Source: Trichinella spiralis
Taxonomy: Eukaryota > Nematoda > Enoplea > Trichinellida > Trichinellidae
Direction of reading: 5' to 3'
NCBI GenBank assembly: GCA_000181795.3
Contig: CM012953.1
Location: forward strand, 16,784,058-16,848,057
DNA: 64,000 bases
Part shown: piece by piece, positions 33,970 through 46,550 of the stretch
Layout of the letters: every line of letters begins with the position of its first letter
Position numbering within the stretch: the stretch's first letter is position 1
Position numbers and translations under genes: made by a program
Notes under the pieces: generated by a model
Databases searched by the model: none
Told to the model about the DNA's origin: nothing
The model's input: only the letters and a program-made list of their open reading frames with translations

Positions 33970-36900
33970 TCAACTAGGAGCTGTTGTTTGTTCAGTATAC
34001 AGCTTGAGAATAGCATCAATTTGCGATAACTTCATCTTCACATCTGTAGGCAATTTATGCTTTCCAGTAAACCTTTAAAAAAACATATACGTAGAAGAAG
34101 AAGCAGCTTTCAAAAGCGTTAAACACTACATAAAGCAAATCATAATTTACCTTACAGTTTCACCATTCATGTTGGTATACTCTAAATTGTTGGAAGATTT
34201 CAACAGTTTCAGCTCTTCACCACTGTCATACAACAAATGAAGTCCGCCTTCTTCAAGCTAAACGACGAAGCAACATGAAAAATCCAACTAAAATAACAAT
34301 TCAAGTGTTTCATACTGGCATCACTCTGCATTTGTATTCCCTCAGATAAACTTGTCCTGTTGATTGAGTTGCACAAACTTTCTTTGAAGAATCGGATGTA
34401 GTCTGAGAAGAATCAAATTAAAGCATAGCGTTATTTGACAAAAAAAATTAACAGCTAACTAACATACAGGTTGCTGTGCAACAACTGCGCCACTGCTGCT
34501 CTGCTTGTTCTGTGACCTGAAATTAAAAATCAGTTTTAAACAGAATTTTAAAAAGTGTTCACATACCGCCCAAGAATTACAGGAAAAAAACTATCATCAT
34601 CACTCTCCAGTTCTTTGATTGCTTGTTCAATGCGCAAACATTTTCCCAATATCTGAATGAACACGTCAAACAAAGTAAAAATTTAACAGTATTAAAAGAA
34701 AATTAACCTGATCACATAGATGTTCTTCTTTTGTTGACAACAAATCTGGCCGGCCACTATCGAAACAAATCCAATGTCCAGAATTGGCCTTCCTTATTGC
34801 TTGTCTTTGTCCTTCAAAAAAATATTTTTATAAGTACAGAAAACAACAATGCCATCGCAAAATACCCCTGTTGAAATAAATATTAGCAGTAGAATCTTCC
34901 ATCAAGTGACATTTACAGTCGGCAGTATATAATACAATTTTGACAGTTTTTACACGAATCAATTCCACAAATTTGCAAGCCATTTGATAAAATTTCCAAT
35001 ATTTCACTGGCAAAGAATCAAAAGTATACCCTTTCCTTGAAATGTAACCTCCAGATTTTCGTTCCACTTGATATGCAATGATCTGAAATTGAAATTACTT
35101 TTTCAAACTCATTCAAAAGAATGACAAAAAACAACTACCATTTACCTTCATACCGTCTGGAGAAATTCGCAATGATTCTGAACAGTTCCTATCAGTTATA
35201 TATACTTGAATTACCACTTCATTGTCTTCAGTAATATTTAGCTGAATTATAAAAATAAATGAAATTTGAAAATAATAAATGAGCAACAATTATTTACAGT
35301 AACTTTGTTGGTTGTTTGTTTTGTAGGAGTGAGACGTTTGGAGTTCAAGGGTTTCACAATATCTCTAAGACGACGTCCACTTTGGTCTGTGACCGATATA
35401 ATTTGCACTTCCTCTCTGCTTAGAGCGGTTTTCGAAGTACACGGAGCATCAGAACAGCAAACAAAATTTGATTTAGCATTCGATTGAATATCAGCATTAC
35501 AATTTCCTCGACAAATTCCACTTCGTTGAAAGCTTGCACAACGTTGCTCCCTGACAGAGGTGCCAATCGGCAATGCGCAATTAGAATTAGAATTTAAATT
35601 TTGATACCCTTTTTCATATGCACAGCATGCACTAGATACTGAATGTTTCGTGCAAACGTTCAGTTCATCACCAGGCATAGCTTCGATGTTCATATTATTA
35701 CACTGTGTACAGCACTGCGAAAAACCATGCTCGCAATTGTGGTGACTTCTTCTTGTTGACAATTGACGTGTCATTCTACCCGGATCTGGCATATCTAAAT
35801 CAAACTGAGCTCGTGGTAATGGTGGTAACGAAGGAATGCTTCTACTTTCAAATCTAAAAAAAACTTTAAATGCTACAATTTAAATAAAATTTATAATTAC
35901 AAATCACCCGCGATGAAAATCCCTCGATGGTAAAGCACGTAAAGGTGGTGACGGTGCTGCCCTTCCTGGGATCCTTCGATCTAAGCTACGAGATCGTTGC
36001 ATCACACTTCCCTTAACATTTTCAAAATAATAAAAAATGAATTAAGCTTAATTTTCATACGTAAATATACCATTCCCGTATGAAGTCCAGTTGATATTGT
36101 ACCCCTTCCACTATCTGCTGACATGACACTCTATAAAAACAACAGATTATATAACTTTTAAAGAAAAAAAGAATAACTTACGATAAAATTCCCACCAACT
36201 CGATATTTTTTAAAAAATGGATGATTTCGAATGGCTATGAAACAGGATTCATAAACGTAAATCATTAGAATGCAAATCAAAGATTACCATTAATTTTAAT
36301 ACGCTGTCCAGCTTCGTTGCGCAATAAATTCCGAATAAGATCAGTTGCTTCGATGGATATATGATTTGGAAGCTGCCATTCCCCTGTTATAATGCGTTTC
36401 AACGTTTGGCTGACTTGTCCATTGTTACCGAATGGTGGATGTCCAGTTAATAGCGTATAAAGCAAACATCCCAAGCTCCAAACATCAGCTTCCAAACCAT
36501 GAGGTTTTCTCATCGCTATTTCACTAAAAATTAAATAAAACAATTCATTTTAACACGCTTTCAACACAATAACGACAATGAAAAACCTACGGTGCAATAT
36601 AATTTGGAGTCCCGCACATCGTAAAATGTTTTTCATTTGGTTGAGTAATTTGAGTTGCTAAACCAAAGTCAGCAATTTTCTATTCAAAAAAATATTACTA
36701 AAATTCAAATTATACTGTACAATAAGGCTTACGACTGTCCAGTTGCTATCAAGAAGAATATTGGATGCGGATAAGTCACGATGAATTATTCCTCTACTGT
36801 GTAAAAAAAGAATACCATCTACGACTTGCTCCAAAACAATAGCAGCTGTAAAATTACAAAACATATGCATAGTAATATTTTATAAATTTCACAATGTTTC

Positions 36901-37667
36901 AAATTGAAATAAAATATTTCTTATTTAAGAACTTCATGGAAACTTAAAAAATATAAACTTTTTTACCATAAGCTTCATCCAAAGGACGACCCATCACTTT
37001 CAAATAACGACGCATGTCGCCATTCGGACACAATTCCAGTGCTATATAAATATATTTTTCATCTTGAAAACAATCCAACAGCTGAAAAAAAGTTTAAATA
37101 ATTTATTTTTAAACATAAAAATGATGATCTTACTTCAACAATTCTGGGATGCTTAAGCGGAGAATGAATGCGCACCTCATCCCAAACACGTTTAAATGCA
37201 CCCTTTTCTCTGACCACCGCCTTATTTATCTGGAAGATACAAAAATAAAATTGCAAAGTTCAAAATGCTGAACAACAACTTACTAATTTCAGGGCTATAT
37301 CTCTATTGGAGTGAATGCTTCGTGCCAAATACACCTCACCAAAACCACCTTTACCAAGACGGCGGTCAAAAAAAATTTCATAATCCTAGACAATTAATAA
37401 AAAAAGGTGTGAAAATAAAACAGAACATAATTTTAAACATTCAATAACCATTGCATTATTTCTTAATGAGTAGTTTTTTTCAATATCAAAATAAAATAAA
37501 AAAGATAGGATTACAATTAAGATTAAAGATTAACAATGGCAAGCACATAATAAAAACTGCAATTAAGAATAATTACATATCCGGAAGTATTATGAAAAAA
37601 TAATACATGAATTTAAAATACTTACTGTTGGTTTAGAATCTGTACAAAGCGATTCACTTCTAGACAT
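33970..37667 (-). CDS. PLK4: Polo-like kinase 4 (centriole duplication kinase)
   Basis: PLK4/SAK starts centriole duplication. Exon 1 (37667-37626, ATG 37667) encodes [14 protein letters not shown]. The kinase domain follows in short exons: glycine loop [12 protein letters not shown] with ALKL (37380-37290), LKHPRIVE, catalytic loop HRDLSASN (about 36780), DFG in [17 protein letters not shown], and [23 protein letters not shown] (36500-36430). Downstream come the crypto polo box segment ([12 protein letters not shown], then a beta-rich part ending [13 protein letters not shown] and [11 protein letters not shown] near 34900) and the C-terminal polo box ([11 protein letters not shown]), stop TGA 33970. 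Between kinase and polo boxes is a linker with fourteen cysteines in about 105 residues (35760-35440). This is not typical of PLK4. About a dozen exons, not all limits fixed. Confidence 0.92.
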
Positions 37668-38259
37668 TGATTACAATAACTTTAATCTTCCGACGTTTAA
37701 AAAAAGGTACTGTAAATAGTATACAAGTTCAAATTATAGGTAAATAGGCCACAATCAAATAATTATACATGACATTGTTATTAATAAAAAAATAATAAAG
37801 TAATAATTTTTTAATTCCGAAAATTTAAATTATATTAATTTTTACGAATATACAAACTTTTAAAATAAATTAATAATGTCAGAAGTCCAAAAAATTGCAA
37901 TAAAATTTTTGAAATAATTAACGTAGCGGTAATTTGAAAAAATAATACAAAATATCAAAAATTTTAAAGTCTTGTATAAATATAAAATTATTTATAATTC
38001 GAAAAAAATTCAAATTCAAAAAGAAACTTTCAAATTTTTTTTCATACCTGCAATCTTTATTATTTTAACAATTACAGTATTCTTTCTAATTACTGACCAT
38101 ATTTTATTTTATAATATGTATGTTCAGTTTTTACTGATCAGTTAATTATATATTATTGACATACTTGAGAACGATTCACCTAAAACGAAGAATAAATTGG
38201 ATGAATACGTATAACTGTGTAATAAAAATGTAACAATAATTTCAGGTTTATTTTGTTAA
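37668..38259. other. Divergent promoter region PLK4/EMG1
   Basis: About 590 bp of very AT-rich DNA between two divergent starts. A TTTCAG acceptor-like string at 38241-38245 lies 15 bp before the EMG1 ATG, which would suit trans-splicing. No specific promoter motif is seen. Confidence 0.45.
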
Positions 38260-39616
38260 ATGGCAAATCAACCGAAGCGTTTAAAAGCTGGGAGTGATGA
38301 TCCACGAAAATTAGTCATTATTCTGGAAGACGCTTCACTGGAGCTAGCTAAAGTGAACTGGAATTTTTATATTATTTATTGTGTTAAACTTCATTGTTTA
38401 AATCTTTAACGTTAAGGTTGGTAAAAAAGTGGAATTATTATGCAGCGACAAACATCGAAATTTTTTGTCAAAGAGAAAGGATCCGTTGAATTACCGGCCT
38501 GATATCACTCATCAGGTAAGAATTCTTTATGAAGCAGCAAATGGCTGAAATTCTTAAAATTTTACTTAAGAATATCAAACATACTATCGATATATTTTGG
38601 TAAAACTGATACAGTGTATGTTTTATCAGTTTTACTTTCAGGGACAGTTATTTTGTATTCATTTTTTAAGTTTTAATTATTGGATATAATTTTAGTGCTT
38701 GTTGATGCTTCTTGATAGTCCATTAAATAAAGCAGGCTTGCTTGAAATTTACATCCATACTGTGAAGAATGTGTTGATTCGAGTTCATCCTCAAACAAGA
38801 ATACCACGCACATTTGATAGATTTGTTGGTTTGATGAGTAAGAAATTATCATCTGTGAATGTTTTTTTTGCTTCACTTGTTTTTATTTTATATTTATATT
38901 AGAAAAACATTGGTTTTTAATGTCGTTATTTTACATTTTTGTGTTAAATTTTGCATAGTTTTCTTTCTGTGTCTTAATTTAGTGCAACTCCTTTCAAAAT
39001 TAAGCATCCGAGCTACAGGCAGTCCAGAAACACTTCTTAAGGTAACTGTCAAGCTAACTGCTATCAAAATTTTAATATATTTAAAGTAAAATGAAAGTAT
39101 AATTTTTCATATTTCGGTTTCTTTGGTAGAATTTTATATTGTTTATCTGTTTTGTGAGTAATTGCTTTTAGTATATTCTCTGGGAAGTTCTGTTAACTTC
39201 ATGTTAAATTTCTGTGGTTTTTATTTAAATAAAGTTCGTTCATTCATAATTGTAGGTTATAAAAAATCCAGTTACTAGTTATTTACCTGTCGGTTGTAAA
39301 GTATATGCTACGTCTTTTCATGCAGAACGATTGGTAAACGCCCGTGAAATTGTTCCCCAAGCAGAACCAGTAGCGATTGTTATCGGCGCTTTGCCTCACG
39401 GATCTGTAATTTTTTGTTTGATAAACAAATAATGAAATATTAATTTATAACAATGAGCTCTTAAATATTTTTATTTCATTATATAACCTTTACTTTTATT
39501 AGACTTTGCCTGAATATTCTGAAGAAGTGCTAAAAATAAGTAATTATCCGTTATCGGCTGCATTGACATGTGCCAAAGTGTGCACAGCGTTTGAAGAAAT
39601 GTGGAATGTTATGTGA
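38260..39616 (+). CDS. EMG1: rRNA pseudouridine N1-methyltransferase EMG1/NEP1, 6 exons
   Basis: EMG1/NEP1 methylates a pseudouridine in 18S rRNA and is needed for small-subunit assembly in the nucleolus. Exons 38260-38352, 38417-38515, 38696-38837, 38983-39041, 39256-39405 and 39503-39616 sum to 657 nt (218 residues, stop TGA 39614), all in phase. Typical blocks: LVIILEDASLELAKVG, HQCLLMLLDSPLNKAGLL, YIHTVKNVLIRVHPQTRIPR then TFDRFVGLM, VIGALPHGS (SAM-binding loop) and YPLSAALTCAKVCTAFEEMW. Length is slightly below the human protein (244), mainly at the N-terminus. All splice sites are GT-AG. Confidence 0.95.
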
Positions 39617-40470
39617 GATATTCCTTCATGTTTTCTTTTTACATTTTTTTATTTTTGATAATAAATAAACTGTTCATAAATTCAATAATTTTTATGGGAT
39701 GTTTCAAATGCGGCAAATTTTTCCTCTGCGTTCTTCAGTTAGTTTCAGATTTTCATTGGTTAAATGTGGTTTTAGTATGATTTCATCGCATGTAAATGGT
39801 TTTTATTGGTTTTTATTGGTTTATAAGTCGGAATATTATTAACAAATAATTTCGAATGTTTCATTAACTAATAATTTTTAGTTGTGAATATTACAATAGG
39901 GGCTTCATTGGTTACAGTGTTATTATTTCAGTTTCCATAACTCAAACTGTTATTTTTGATGATTTAAATATAAAATTTAAAAATTTTATCATTCATGAGA
40001 ATAGTCAATTCTATTTTTGTTGGTTTGTCGAATTATCCAAGTTGACGACTTAACAGCAGCTACTGTGTTTGCATGCTACAGTTTTTAAAAATGTTGATAA
40101 ATGGTTTTTGACCCTAATTGAGTTGGACACAAAAGTAAAGACTGATTGTACTGAACAAAGTCATGCATTTCCTAGTTGTTGTTACTTTGGATTCAATTGT
40201 AATGCATATACACTGAGAAAAGAATGTCATTGTTAACGATGAATTGTTTGCTGTAAATTGATATACAATTAATAAAAAGTAAACTCTCTTTTCACTTAAA
40301 TAATTGTTTAATTATGAATTGAAATCTGATGATTTCTTTTAAATTTTGTTAAAATGAACACATTATTGTATACCGAAAATGCATATGCAAACACATTGCA
40401 AGAAGTGGTAAAATTATAATAAGTATGATCTTTTATTCTTTATTATGGAACAAACAACAAACAAGCAATA
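39617..40470. other. AT-rich intergenic
   Basis: 850 bp with no gene; contains a short TTTTTATTGG direct repeat at about 39800-39822. Ends at the junction with Pao sequence. Confidence 0.4.
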
Positions 40471-42087
40471 GTGCTGATGATATTGAAAATGTTGCTATCA
40501 AAAAAGCATCAGTCAGTATCAGACGAGCTCAAGTTGGCAATGGTGCGAGTTGGTGCGACAAGACGTCAAGAGCTCAAGTTGGCAGGCGAAATTCACCTGA
40601 TTTCTTTCTGTGGTGTTGGTGGCTCGAGAATCAGCTGCCAAGCATCAAGGTTGGTTCGCCTTTGGCCCAGCCCTGTCAGCAGAGAACACGCTGAGGAAAG
40701 GTACGAGCTGGAAGCGATGACCGCCCCGGTACTCTGCGAAGATCTTTGGCAGACACCAGTGTCATCAAAGGATTGGTCTCATCTCCAGAACCTGAACCTG
40801 ACTAAGGAGGTCGGAGAGCTGACACCAATCCATGTCATCATCGGTTTGGACAGCTATTCCCGCTTCCTTGGAAGGCAGGTGATTCGTGGTGGAGATGATG
40901 ATCCCGTAGCTGTGGAGACCCGGCTCGGGTGGATAATCTGCGGTCCGGCAGCATTATCAAGGGAACGGAAATACAGGGTCCACTGCATCAGAACGGACGA
41001 TCGTCTGAACGCAGCCCTCCGGAAGTTCTGGGAGTTAGAAGCAATCGGCATCCTCCCTCTGGAGACTGAGTCCGGACAGACTGAGATGGAGCGGCGGTTC
41101 AAGGAATCCCTCTCCTTTGAAGGAAACCGGTACTCAGTGGGACTGCTGTGGAAACCTGGCATGGCCAGCTTGCCGAATAATTACGCCACCGCAATTCGGC
41201 GATACTGAGCCCTGGAAAACCGGCTGAGTAGAGATATCAGACTTGACCAAGATTACACGACTGTCATGCAGTCGTACGTTCACAACGTATGGGCTGAAGA
41301 AGCACCGGCATCAAGCACGCCGTGGAAAACGTGGTACCTGTCTCACTACGCGGTGTACCAGCAAGGCACCACAGGAAAGCGGAAGTGTCGAATAGTGTTC
41401 GACGGATCGGCAGTTCACTGAGGAACCTCGCTGAATGATCATTTGGAAGCCGGACCGAATCTTCACGTCGAACTAATGGGAATCCTGCTGCGTTTTTGTC
41501 GCTTCCGGGTTGGATTACAGGCAGACAACGAAAAGATGTACTTGCAGGTGGGTCTTCACCCGGAAGAGAGAGACGCGTGCAGGTTCCTTTGGGGAGATGC
41601 GAGAGGAGGGAAGGCTCCAAAGGAGTATCGGTTGACGCGAGTGCTTGTTCGCCGTTCCTCGCTATTCAGACCATCCGGACGCATGCTGAGAGGATTCAGC
41701 ATGCGGGTAACACCACAGTCAGATTGATTGTCTCGAACATGTATGTCGACGATCTGGTCATCAGTTGCGACAGCATCGAGGAGGCGAAAGATTTGGTCGA
41801 GGAGTGAAGAATCTGTTCGCCAAGGGTGGATTCAATCTGACTGGTTTTATGAGCAACTGCTCAGATGTCGTGGGATACGACGAAACACTGCCTTTCGGAA
41901 AAGACCCGAAGCCGGCAGGTAGACTTTGGAAGACGCTAGGCGTCTTGTGGGATACGAAGTCGGATCGACTCTCTTTCCAGCAGCCGGAAGTCGACATGGA
42001 GGCACAGGACACCAAGAGGATTCTTCTGATACTGGCTGCAACAGTCTTTGATCCGCTCGGGTATTTGACACCATTTACCGTTCGGGC
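40471..42087 (+). pseudogene. Pao-type protease-RT fragment
   Basis: Reads in order: C-terminal part of a DUF1758 protease (PIHVIIGLDSYSRFLG, RLGWIICGP), the connecting region (FWELEAIGI), and RT with KCRIVFDGSAVH, GLQADNEKMYLQVGLHPEER and the catalytic NMYVDDLV at about 41737. It ends with the family box ATVFDPLGYLTPFTV. Breaks: a stop after RRY at 41208, another in SAVH at 41420, a frameshift at about 41725 and a stop at 41805. At about 42087 the Pao sequence stops within a few codons and gypsy-like gag begins in the same frame, so one open frame (41765-42517) spans both. Gag and 5' LTR are absent. Confidence 0.8.
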
Positions 42088-44700
42088 GTTTGGTGGGGTT
42101 TCCGAGAAGGCCCTGGCGTGCGCCTTCGTCGCCGGCCTGCCAGAGAACGTCCGCCAGCTGCTTAGGGCGGGATCGCGAATGGAGGATCTCAGGCTGAGCC
42201 AGATTCTTACCCGCGCCCGAGCCATAATCACCGATGAACGACCCGTGGACGCGCCGAACACGTGCTTAAGCGCCCGGGGGCCCGAAGTGCGGAGTCCAAC
42301 AGCGCCACCCGGACAACGGTGCTTCGAGTGCGGCGGACCGAACCATTTCGCCCTAGATTGTCTGGCTCGACGACAGGGTGGCGATCCGGCTAGGCAGAAC
42401 CCGCCGACTCGCAACCGACGTGGGCGCCGTCGAGGCGTCGTCAGCGCCGCTTCACATCAGGGAAACGAGCTCAGGACAGAGGCATCAGCGCCAGCCTTCT
42501 GTCCTCGCGACCACTGACCGAGGCGCTGCCCGCCGTCCGTATGAACGTCGGTGGCATACGACGCCACGTGCTGGTAGACACGGTTTGCTCAGTGTGTGTG
42601 GCCCATGCCTCGTGTTGCCGAAGCTGGCGAAAAGAGGACGTCGCCATCACCACGATGTGTGGTCGGGCAATGGGGTGCGAGGGCACCGGCGTCGTGCAAC
42701 TAAGGCCCCATGGGAATGGTCCAATCGAGGTTGAAGTGATAGTGGTACGATCGAAGCCACTCGGCTACGACCTCATACTCGGCATAGCGGCGCTCGGCGG
42801 CGTGACGGTGTCCGGCGGACGATGTGTGCGGTTTGGACTGGACGGCCCGGGAGTCTGTGCGGCCCCCGAAGCCGGGATCAGTATCCGTGAAAAAGATTTC
42901 ACAGCGACATACTGTCCCTCCACGCGCTCATGGACCGCCGCGTGGAAATGGTCAGACGCCGGGGAGCCCGGCGTCCTGCGAAATACAGTAGAAGAGTACC
43001 CGCCGGCGAACGTTGCTCGTGGCGCGTATGAAGACGAGCTCAGGAAGTGGATCAAAGACGGGTGGCTCGTGCCGTACGACGAGAGCGAACACGGCCCTCC
43101 CAAAGGGTTGCTGCCACTGATGGCAGTGATCCAGCGAAACAAGAAGAAGGTCAGGCCCGTGATGGACTTCCGGGAGCTGAACGCCCACATTGAGAGCCAT
43201 ATGGCCGACGCGGACGTGTGCAGCCAAAAGCTGCGCGAGTGGCGCAGACAGGGCGTCAACGTGACCCTGATCGACCTGAAAAAGGCCTACCTGCAGATCC
43301 GCATCGACAAATCCCTGTGGCCATATCAGACGGTGGTCTTCAAAGGCAAGCGATACTGCCCGACCCGTCTGGGATTCGGCCTGAATGTCGCACCATTGGT
43401 GATGAAAGCCGTGCTGAACTGCGTACTCTCCCGGGATCCGGATGTCAGGAAAGGAACCTCGGCGTACATCGACGACATCCTGGTGAACGAAAGCGTCGTC
43501 GCCGTGGACCGCGTGAAGCGACACCTGGCGCACTATGGGCTGACGTGCAAAGCCCACGAGCGTGCCGCTGACGGAGCCCGCCTCCTTGGACTGAAGGTCT
43601 GGGGGGAGCGAGGGAAACTGATGTGGAGGCGAGACAACGACGTGGGCGAGGTGCCAGACGTGTTGACCCGTCGCTCTGTGTTTTCGTACTGCGGAAAGCT
43701 GGTTAGCCACTTCCTGGTCTGCGGGTGGCAGAGGATAGCGGCGGCGTACATCAAAAGAAAGGCTAACGACGCCACAACGAGCTGGGACGAGGTGATCGAC
43801 GGAGACGAACTGAGCAGGCTGATCCAGGAGGCCGCGCTGGCGGTGAAGAAGCGTGACCCGGCGCGCGGGAGATGGGACGTTTCGGCGGAAGAAGCCAAAA
43901 TTTGGGTAGACACCAGCTCGCTGGCAATCGGCGTAGCGTTGGAAGTCGGCGGCTCGATCGTGGAAGACGCGGCGTGGCTGCGCCCGGATGACGCCCAGCA
44001 CATAAACATGGCTGAGCTGGATGCCATCCAAAGGCCTCAATTTGGCCCTTAGCTGGCAGATGAGGAGGATTCGTTTGATGACAGACTCAGCGACAGTGCA
44101 TCGATGGCTGACGGACGGCCTCTCCGGAAAAGCCAGGCTGAAGACGAAAGCGTCAGGTGAAATGCTGATCCGAAGAAGGGTGGGCATAATACTGTCGCTG
44201 GTGGAGGAGTTCGGATTAGAGCTGGAAGTCGACCTTGTGAAGTCCGCGTGCAACAAGGCAGACGAATTATCCCTATTGCCGGGGCGGGGGCTGAAGCCAC
44301 CGCAGCTGAACCGGCGATCGTCTGTGCGGCGACTGCGGATCTGGGCGTGGAGCGAATGATCGCAGATGTCCATCATGCCATGGGCCACCCGGGAATAAGA
44401 CGAACGTTGTACTTCGCAAGGCGGACGGATCCGACAGTATCCAAGCGCCAGGTGCGACAGGTGATCAGCGGCTGTGAGCCATGCAAGTCGCTGGATCCGG
44501 CGCCTGGAAAGTGGAAAGGGAGTCTCGAGGTTGAGGAGGTATGGCAGAGGGTTGGAATGGACATCACCCATGTCAGAGGCCGACCGTACATGACCCTCAT
44601 CGACTGCGGACCGTCGCGGTTTGCTGTCTGGCGACGCCTGAGAGTTCATTGCAGTGCGAACGTCACTGAGCAGCTGGAGGCGGTGTTTTACGAACGGGGG
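42088..44700 (+). pseudogene. Ty3/gypsy-like gag-pol segment (long RT-RNase H frame, 42541-44052)
   Basis: Order: gag C-terminus, zinc knuckle CFECGGPNHFALDC (42330), a protease-like part, then RT with PVMDFRELNAH, LIDLKKAYLQIRI and the catalytic YIDD at 43465-43476. RNase H follows (WVDTSSLAIGVAL) and, after a frameshift near 44030, its end (LMTDSATVHRWLTDG). The integrase zinc finger is HHAMGHPGI … CEPCKS (44370-44490) with the first catalytic Asp in MDITHVRG. The 503-codon frame has no stop, so this is a younger or better-kept piece than its neighbours, but the protease lacks a clear D-T/S-G (DTVCS instead). Integrase breaks off at about 44700 where BEL sequence begins. Confidence 0.8.
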
Positions 44701-46097
44701 CCCCGGAATCGCCGATTGGGACCTCTGACTTTAGTTGAGTTGCAAATTGCAGAGAATTACTGGATTCGACAGGCTCAACGAGAATGTTTTGCAAATGAAA
44801 TCCAACAACTATTGAATGGGAAAAGAATAACATCGAACAGCCAACTGATTCATCTGGATCCGTTTTTAGATGAAAATGGTTTAATGAGAATAAATGGACG
44901 ATTGTAAAATTCAACTTTGCCAGAAATGACCAAACATCCACTCATATTACCGGACAAACATCCCCTCACGAAAGCGATAATTAGACGATGTCATCTAAGA
45001 CAACTGCATAGCGGAATCGAAACAACGTTGACAATGTTACGACAACGCTTTTGGATATTACGAGGCAGAAGAAACGTAAAAGGAATGATTAAAAAATGCC
45101 CTTGCTGTAGACGTGTCGGCTCGAAACCATTTGTCTTGAAAATGGCACCGCTACCAGCAGATCGGATTCAACAACTCGACCAATTGAGAACACTGGTCTC
45201 GATTTAGCTGGCCCTCTGCTCACCCGCAGCGGAAAAACGGTAAAAAAGAGCTATATCCTCATATTTACCAGCATGACCACCCGAGCAGTACACTTGGAAG
45301 TTGTATCGGACATGACAGTAGTCAGAGTGATGGAAGCGATACGTCGATTTATAGCCTGACGTGGCAAACCTCGAATCCTGCAATCTGATAATTTTCGCTC
45401 CTTCAAGCAGTTGGACCAGGAATTACAACTACTGTTGGATAAGAAAATGACTGATTGCCTAGAAAATGAACTGTTCGCCCATAGAATACAGTGGAAATTC
45501 ATTACAGAAAGAGCGCCATGGATGGGCGGATATTGGGAAAGGCTAATTCGATCCATAAAGAACTCCCTGCATAAAGTACTGCAAAAGGCTCTAGTAGACG
45601 AGGAAGGACTCAGTACGATTCTTTACGACATCGAAGCAAGAATCAAGGCACGCCCGTTGACGTACCTGAGCGAAGATCCCAAGGACCCGGAAGTACTAAC
45701 CCCTTATCATTTTTTGCCAGGTACAAAATTCATGGATCTACCTGAAGTAAATCCAGAAGATGAAGAATGGGTTCCGAAAGCTACAACTACTTCAGAGCTA
45801 CGAAAAGTTTGGAGTTACCATCAACGACTGATTGCATTATGGTGGAAGCGTTGGAAAGCAGAGTACATTGTGGCATTGAATAAATTTCAAAAATGGCCTT
45901 ATAGCAACGAAGCGCCACAAGTGGGAGATATTGTTTTAATTGAGGAATGCAACGTTCCAAGGAACAAATCGAAACTTGGAAGAATCGTTGAAATCTACCC
46001 TGGAATAGCTAGAACAGCAAAATTGAGGACATCGATTGGCATTACAAAGCGCCCCACAGCAAAATTACACTTGATAGAGTCAGCGGTGCCGAACTGA
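44701..46097 (+). pseudogene. BEL/Pao RNase H end-integrase fragment
   Basis: Begins with PLTLVELQIAENYWIRQAQ, typical of the BEL region before integrase. Integrase zinc residues are HLRQLHSG … CPCC. The catalytic core starts in another frame (TGLDLAGPLLTR), with a stop at 45357, then SDNFRSFKQL, the ERAPWMGGYWERL box and the DUF5641-type tail (VGDIVLIEECNVPRNKSKLG; stop 46095). The last frame, 45411-46097, is open for 228 codons. Codon use is A-rich and unlike the GC-rich gypsy part before it. A G-rich tract GGGGGCGGGAGG at 46119-46130 fits a polypurine tract. Confidence 0.85.
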
Positions 46098-46130
46098 TGG
46101 GCATTCGTCCATCCGGGGGCGGGAGGACGC

Positions 46131-46550
46131 TTCAAATGATAATTTTAGACATTCGAATCTTATCAGACCTAAATTCCAGCTGCAACAGCTTGTTTACTCT
46201 GCCGATATTTTGATTGATTTATCACAACAACTGTTTTTGTTTCTTTTTGTGGCAAAACAAACAATATTTTTTTATTATTATTATTACAATATCAAGCAAA
46301 AGAAAACAACAGATAATAAGTTCAGTTGCGTTTCAGTTCGTGGTAGAGAATAGTTGCTGTGATCATTTTTTCGTTTCGTACTTTGCCTGTGTTTGATTGT
46401 ATATTTAATAAAATATACTCGAGATTATCATATACGAAAAGCGAGATTTTGTGAAATTCAGATCTAGCCGCGAAAGAAGACAGTTAGTTGTAGAACCTAA
46501 TTGTCTATAATAAAGTGTAGTAAGATTACCCTGCAAGTCTACTACAATTT
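46131..46550 (+). repeat. Probable BEL 3' LTR
   Basis: Follows the polypurine-like tract of the BEL copy. It contains an AATAAA signal (46418) and a second at about 46508. The ends are not certain: a TG…CA reading would be about 46138 to 46548. No matching 5' LTR is in the window to confirm it. Confidence 0.4.

Noticed and set aside
42952-44649. 565-codon open frame on the minus strand
   Set aside because: It is the antisense of the gypsy-like pol frame in GC-rich DNA; the plus strand carries all RT and RNase H motifs and the minus reading has none.
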